Assembly: GCA_964441755.1 (NCBI GenBank)
Contig: CAYTVG010000024.1
Location: forward strand, 1-50,302
Direction of reading: 5' to 3'
DNA length: 50,302 bases
Source of the DNA: JAUMBM01 sp964441755
GTDB taxonomy: Bacteria; Bacteroidota; Bacteroidia; Chitinophagales; Saprospiraceae
The notes beneath the pieces are model-generated. The model worked only from the letters and a program-made list of their open reading frames with translations, did no database searches and was not told where the DNA came from. Positions 46,643-50,302 of the stretch are shown one piece after another. A program made the translations under genes and the position numbers. How positions within the stretch are numbered: the first letter of the stretch is position 1; each line of letters begins with the position of its first letter.

Positions 46643-49531
46643 TTATTCGATCAGGACAAAGCCCGCCCAGTCGAAATGGCTGTAGTCCTGCTGCAGCCTG
46701 AGCTGCGTCTTGCGGAAAGCCTCAGGCACACTCATCCCCTCCTCCGACCAGTGGCGGTAGAAGTTGGTCATAAACACCTTGGTTTTCTTATCATCGATCT
46801 TCCAGATCGACATGATCAGGTACTTGGCGCCCGCAATGCGGAAGGCGCGCTGCAGACCGTATACCCCCTCATTGCCCTCGATATCGCCCAGGTTGGTCTC
46901 ACAGGCAGACAGTACCACCAGTTCGGTATTGGCAAAATTCATCTGGCTGATTTCGTAGGCCGTGAGGATGCCGTCCTCCTGCGCCCCGGCAGCCGCCCGG
47001 CCCTGCTGCCAGGCATAATTGCCGCCGGCCAGGATCAGGCCCGAGCGCAGCATAGGGTGGTCGGACCGGACGAAGGCCAGGTCCCGGCCGCCGGCCTCCA
47101 CCGTGTCGGCCGCCTGCGGCTTGGGGGAAAAAAAGCCGTGCGTGGCAATGTGCACAACGCGGGGCGAGGGGGCATCGACCCCCAGTTGCTTGAAAGCCTC
47201 CTCACTAGCCTCCCTGCCCTTGAGCACCCGGGGGCTGAAGGCGCGCGCGCGCAGCAGCGCAGCAATTTCATCCACCTCTATGTCCGTAAACGCCAGCATC
47301 CGCCAGCTTTCGCCCGAAGACCGCCCGGCAGCAGCCTCCGTCGCCACCTCCCCATAGTCTACCCCGCCGATCAGCACCGCCTCCGCATTTTGCGCTGCGG
47401 CCGCAGCCGCAGGCAGCACCAGCTGCCGCGTGCTGTTGAGCATCGCAAAGCGGTAGCGACTGGCCAGCACACTCACCATATCCGGCGCTATCGCCGCCAG
47501 ATTGAGGCGATGCAGCAGGCCCGAAGGAGCGCAGTAGATCGTAGAAACACCCTCCAGTCCTGCCGCCTCGATCGGCTTCCAGATCAGCTCGTACAAAGAC
47601 ACAGGCTTCTCGCCCGCCGGCGTGAGCCCCCGCTGCGAGGAAGCGTACAGGCGGTTGACATAGTCCTCCCGGCGGTCGATGCGGTCGGCCAGCAGGCTGT
47701 TGAGGGCCGAAGCATCAAACAGCGGGATGTAGCGCGGGCTGCTGTCGCCCGGCCGGATCAGCAGGGCCCCGTAGCGCACACTGTCCGTGCGCACAGGAAA
47801 GAGCAGCGGAAAATGAACAAACTCCAGCGCCGCCTCCCCCGGCTTGAGTGCATCTCTCACCTCCTGCCAGCTCACCTGCCGGGCCGCTGCCGCATAGCCC
47901 GCCACGGTGCGGCTCAGGATACCCTCCAGGCGGTTGGCCTTCTCCTCCAGCTCGGCCACGCCCGTCCGCTCCGACACAGGCTTGACATACTCTCTGGACA
48001 ATTGCAGGCGGTAATACTTCAGCAGATCGGCCAGTGAGTCGGCCTCGGGCGTCACCGCCGACAGCCGCCGCAGCCGCATGGCCGCATCCAGCAGAAACCC
48101 CTTCTGGAAAAGAATATCGTTGCAGACCAACTGGCTGATGCCCACCGAAAAGCGGCCACTGTGCATCCAGGACGGAATCTCGCGCAAAGGCTGGTTTTCC
48201 TGCGACTGCAGCTCCGCCAGGTCATTCTCCGACGAGTAGCTGATCGCGCTGCCGATCAGCCGCTGCGTGAGCCGCAGCGCGGTATCGGCATACAGCTCGG
48301 CCGCTGCGAGGCGGCCTGTGCGCGCATGCGCAAACCCCAACTGCTCCAGCACGTCCCGGTACTTGGTGTGCTCCCGGCCCAGCGAGCTGCCTATATTGTC
48401 GGCCGCCGCCTGCAGCAGCGGCAGCGCCTTGTCGTACTGCCCGACCTTGGCATAGATCCGGCCGAGGTAGTACCAATAAGCCCCATAATTGGGATGCTGC
48501 CGGGAAAGCGTCGCCTCCGCATTGTCGACCGCCCCCTGCAGCAGGGCCAGCGCCTGCTCATTCTGCCCCATTTTCTCCAGCAAGTTGCCCAGATTGCTCA
48601 GACGATTGCTGTAGAAAATATGCCCCTTGCCCATGGTCGCGGCCGTGATCTCCAGCGCCTCCTGCAGCAGCGGCAGCGCCTGCCCGTACTGCCCCATGCG
48701 CATGAGCACGCTGCCCAGATTGCTCAGGATAGCACCATAAGCTGCATCTTTTTTGCCTGAAAACGCCGCCTGCTGCTCCAGCGACTGCCGGTAGTAGAGC
48801 ACCGCCCGTTCGTACTGCCCCAGCCGCTCGTAGCTAAAAGCGAGATTGTTGAGCGCCTTCAGCCGCATGTCCGCATCGGTTTCGGCCGAAACCCGCGCCA
48901 GCACCTCCTCATAGCCGCGCTTCGCCTTGTCGTACTGCCCCAGACTGGAATACGCATTGGCCTGTTCATTCAGCATAAACGCATACTTCTCGTCATCCCC
49001 GCCCAAAACGGCCAGCCCCCGCTCAAACAGCGGCAGCGACTGACTGTACAAGCCGGCATTGCTGTAGGCCATGGCCAGCGCACTCAGACAGATGCCATAC
49101 TCCGGATCCTCCGCCTGCAGGTATTGCTCGGCCAGCGCCATGACCGCCTGCTGCGTCTCCAGCGCCTTGTCATACTTGCCCGTACTCATGTACAGGCTGC
49201 CCAGCGTGCTCAGCATCACCCTGTAATCCCGACTATCCTTCCCAAAATTTTGCTCGTACTTCTCGACCCCCGTGATCAGCAGGGCTGTCAGCTCCTCATA
49301 CTTATTGACCACCGTATACAAGTTAAACAGAAAGCCGAAGCTGTTCCAGTAGGCGGGATCCCCGGTCCCAAACTCCAGCTCCGCCTGCACCAAAGCTTGC
49401 TCGATATAGGGAATGGCACCCTCAGCATCCGGCTGCTGCTGCCCCTTGGCAAACAATTCCTGCCAGCTCTGCCCCCCGGCAGTGGTGGCCAACAGCAGCC
49501 CGAGCAGGCTGATCATGATAGGCTTCATCAT
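46643..49531 (-). CDS. Exported TPR-CHAT protein (CHAT 2)
   Basis: 962 residues (two ATGs in a row; the second, at 49528, is equally possible). A signal peptide (MISLLGLLLATTAGGQ) precedes about nine TPR-type units, most of 42 residues but less regular than in CHAT 1 (two units are shortened). The C-terminal CHAT domain has the predicted pair His798 in HIATHGFF and Cys877 in LSACETNLG. Large blocks such as EGVYGLQRAFRIAGAKYLIM are the same as in CHAT 1, so the two are duplicates whose TPR parts have diverged. The tail ends in WAGFVLIE in both. Likely a secreted or periplasmic peptidase or scaffold acting with the caspase-family protein encoded between them. Confidence 0.93.
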   Translation of the reverse strand: MMKPIMISLLGLLLATTAGGQSWQELFAKGQQQPDAEGAIPYIEQALVQAELEFGTGDPAYWNSFGFLFNLYTVVNKYEELTALLITGVEKYEQNFGKDSRDYRVMLSTLGSLYMSTGKYDKALETQQAVMALAEQYLQAEDPEYGICLSALAMAYSNAGLYSQSLPLFERGLAVLGGDDEKYAFMLNEQANAYSSLGQYDKAKRGYEEVLARVSAETDADMRLKALNNLAFSYERLGQYERAVLYYRQSLEQQAAFSGKKDAAYGAILSNLGSVLMRMGQYGQALPLLQEALEITAATMGKGHIFYSNRLSNLGNLLEKMGQNEQALALLQGAVDNAEATLSRQHPNYGAYWYYLGRIYAKVGQYDKALPLLQAAADNIGSSLGREHTKYRDVLEQLGFAHARTGRLAAAELYADTALRLTQRLIGSAISYSSENDLAELQSQENQPLREIPSWMHSGRFSVGISQLVCNDILFQKGFLLDAAMRLRRLSAVTPEADSLADLLKYYRLQLSREYVKPVSERTGVAELEEKANRLEGILSRTVAGYAAAARQVSWQEVRDALKPGEAALEFVHFPLLFPVRTDSVRYGALLIRPGDSSPRYIPLFDASALNSLLADRIDRREDYVNRLYASSQRGLTPAGEKPVSLYELIWKPIEAAGLEGVSTIYCAPSGLLHRLNLAAIAPDMVSVLASRYRFAMLNSTRQLVLPAAAAAAQNAEAVLIGGVDYGEVATEAAAGRSSGESWRMLAFTDIEVDEIAALLRARAFSPRVLKGREASEEAFKQLGVDAPSPRVVHIATHGFFSPKPQAADTVEAGGRDLAFVRSDHPMLRSGLILAGGNYAWQQGRAAAGAQEDGILTAYEISQMNFANTELVVLSACETNLGDIEGNEGVYGLQRAFRIAGAKYLIMSIWKIDDKKTKVFMTNFYRHWSEEGMSVPEAFRKTQLRLQQDYSHFDWAGFVLIE

Positions 49532-49979
49532 AATAGAGATGTTTTAGTAAAACAATGAATGTATTCGGGTATATCGGTCATCAACGGCCTTGCTGCCGCT
49601 GGCGCCTGTCAATCCTTGCGGGCTACACGAAAGATGCAGCAAGAGCTGGCTGTCGCTGCCTGCTCAGCAGCGACCTGGCTTTTTACAAAAACCAGCCACC
49701 GCCAGTGCGCTGTCTGCAGGCGGCAAAGCCGCAACTGCAGGCAGAGAGACAAACCTGCAAGCCTGCAATCCGGAAATGCTTTTGTGTGTTGTATGAAAAA
49801 TATTATTTTGCGTGATACGGAACTTTACCCGCTATTATTCTTCTTAAGTCGTCTATTTCACCAGTTTACACTACATAATGATACCTGCAAAGCTAGCGCA
49901 ATTGCCCGGAAAAACAAGCAGCCGGCTGATTTTTTTGCGGTATTTTGTATACTTTCAGGCACTTGGGGTAGTGCACAAG
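49532..49979. other. Intergenic region with two hairpins and no credible gene
   Basis: GTCGCTGC / GCAGCGAC (49652-49674) is followed six bases on by a T-run and could end a plus-strand transcript. CTGCAG-GCGGC-AAA-GCCGC-AA-CTGCAG (49714-49740) is a second. Plus-strand frames here are Cys/Arg-rich, low-quality and unlikely to be coding. Confidence 0.45.
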
Positions 49980-50126
49980 CTAGGAGCCTGCACGGTATTC
50001 GCTCGGCGATGTGCCAGTCCTTTGCTTAAAAAAACGACTGAAATGCTGCGGGTGCTTAAACCCCAACTCGCAGGCGACAATATTGACCGTTTTGTGTATA
50101 TCGAAAATTTGTAAAAGCTTAGCCAT
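49980..50126 (-). pseudogene. C-terminal remnant of an AraC-family regulator
   Basis: The minus strand from ATG 50126 to the TAG at 49982 encodes 48 residues: MAKLLQIFDIHKTV, then IVACELGFKHPQHFSRFFKQ, then RTGTSPSEYRAGS. This is the second helix-turn-helix of the AraC/XylS DNA-binding domain, with the family signature GFxxPxxFSRxFKxxxGxSPSEYR. The rest of the protein is missing: similarity fades near 50145, and a TAA closes the frame at 50168-50166. The likely cause is insertion of the mobile element whose transposase starts at 50174. The frame is otherwise undamaged, so the break may be recent. Confidence 0.78.
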
Positions 50127-50173
50127 ATTTTTGATCTTGTGGCAATTTACACAATTTTTTGTAGCTTAGTCGC

Positions 50174-50302
50174 ATGGAATTACCGAACGAAATAAAGGAT
50201 TTGAAATTGCTCGTTTCAGTTTTGCTGAAGCGCATTGACGATTTGGAAAGTGAAATCGTTACCCTTCGTTCGGAGAATGTCAAGCTTCGTGAAGAAAACT
50301 CG
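50174..50302 (+). CDS. Probable IS66-type transposase, first 43 codons (runs off the right edge)
   Basis: From ATG 50174 the frame is open to the window end. It starts MELPNEIKDLKLL and continues as a leucine-zipper helix (RIDDLESEIVTLRSEN, VKLREEN). IS66-family transposases begin with such a helix before an NSSKPPSSD motif, which would lie just past the edge. A cut AraC gene next to it supports a mobile element. Too little is visible to exclude another coiled-coil protein. Confidence 0.5.
   Translation, partial: MELPNEIKDLKLLVSVLLKRIDDLESEIVTLRSENVKLREENS

Noticed and set aside
46676..48037. Plus-strand frame of 453 codons opposite CHAT 2
   Set aside because: It lies fully within the CHAT gene, is Arg/Gln/His-rich and shows no domain. 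It is a shadow of GC-rich coding sequence.
40740..49531. TPR-CHAT as part of a type III-E CRISPR (craspase) system
   Set aside because: No gRAMP or cas gene and no array is present, and all three proteins carry signal peptides.
49559..50029. Plus-strand frame of 156 codons after CHAT 2
   Set aside because: Composition is unlike a protein, it spans hairpins and overlaps the AraC remnant, which has clear homology on the other strand.

Overview
The window looks like chromosomal DNA of a Bacteroidota bacterium, probably from the Saprospiria/Chitinophagia side of the phylum (the class is an inference). The evidence is type IX secretion (T9SS) sorting domains of both type A and type B, a PorP/SprF protein, many very large secreted repeat proteins, and promoter boxes of the Bacteroidota form TTTG-N(17-23)-TAnnTTTG. 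Shine-Dalgarno sites are not obvious.

Layout. 1-7627 (-): the N-terminal 2542 residues of a giant secreted reprolysin-like metalloprotease. Its C-terminal part is an array of nearly identical 528-bp (176-residue) repeats that runs off the left edge. 7928-9468 (+): a TIP30-like NAD(P)-binding protein and a Prx6-type peroxiredoxin with a strong terminator. 9708-20121 (+): two paralogous ~1550-residue PKD-type proteins with type B T9SS C-terminal domains, followed at once by a PorP/SprF protein, a typical type B cargo/anchor set. 20220-21308 (+): obgE. 21392-25960 (-): pyrR, pyrB and an exported ~990-residue protein that is mostly a long coiled coil with 11-residue periodicity. 26282-26854 (-): an RRM RNA-binding protein with a Gly-rich tail. 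27072-31961 (+): a lipoprotein with an HEVWH motif overlapping pbpC (PBP1C), then terC and a doxX-like gene. 31996-36800 (-): a VOC protein, murB, a five-unit 62-bp tandem repeat, a HerA-like ATPase and a membrane-anchored DNA/RNA non-specific endonuclease. 37284-40703 (+): a delta-60-repeat T9SS type A protein, a promoter-plus-terminator unit that looks like a short RNA or leader, and a DUF1801/YdeI-type protein. 40740-49531: two exported TPR-CHAT proteins (-) on either side of an exported metacaspase-like protein (+). 49980-50302: the C-terminal remnant of an AraC-family regulator and the first 43 codons of a probable IS66-type transposase.

The most interesting block is the CHAT / caspase / CHAT locus. 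It holds three predicted clan CD peptidases, all with signal peptides and with their catalytic His/Cys pairs intact, side by side. This would be a periplasmic or extracellular protease set, unlike the cytoplasmic TPR-CHAT/CRISPR systems. Other strong signals are the homogenised 528-bp repeat array with two alternating unit types, the 62-bp repeat, the apparently leaderless pyrR transcript and the candidate short RNA near 40 kb.

Housekeeping genes (obgE, pyrR-pyrB, murB, pbpC) are interspersed with cell-surface and secretion genes. No rRNA, tRNA or CRISPR array was recognised.
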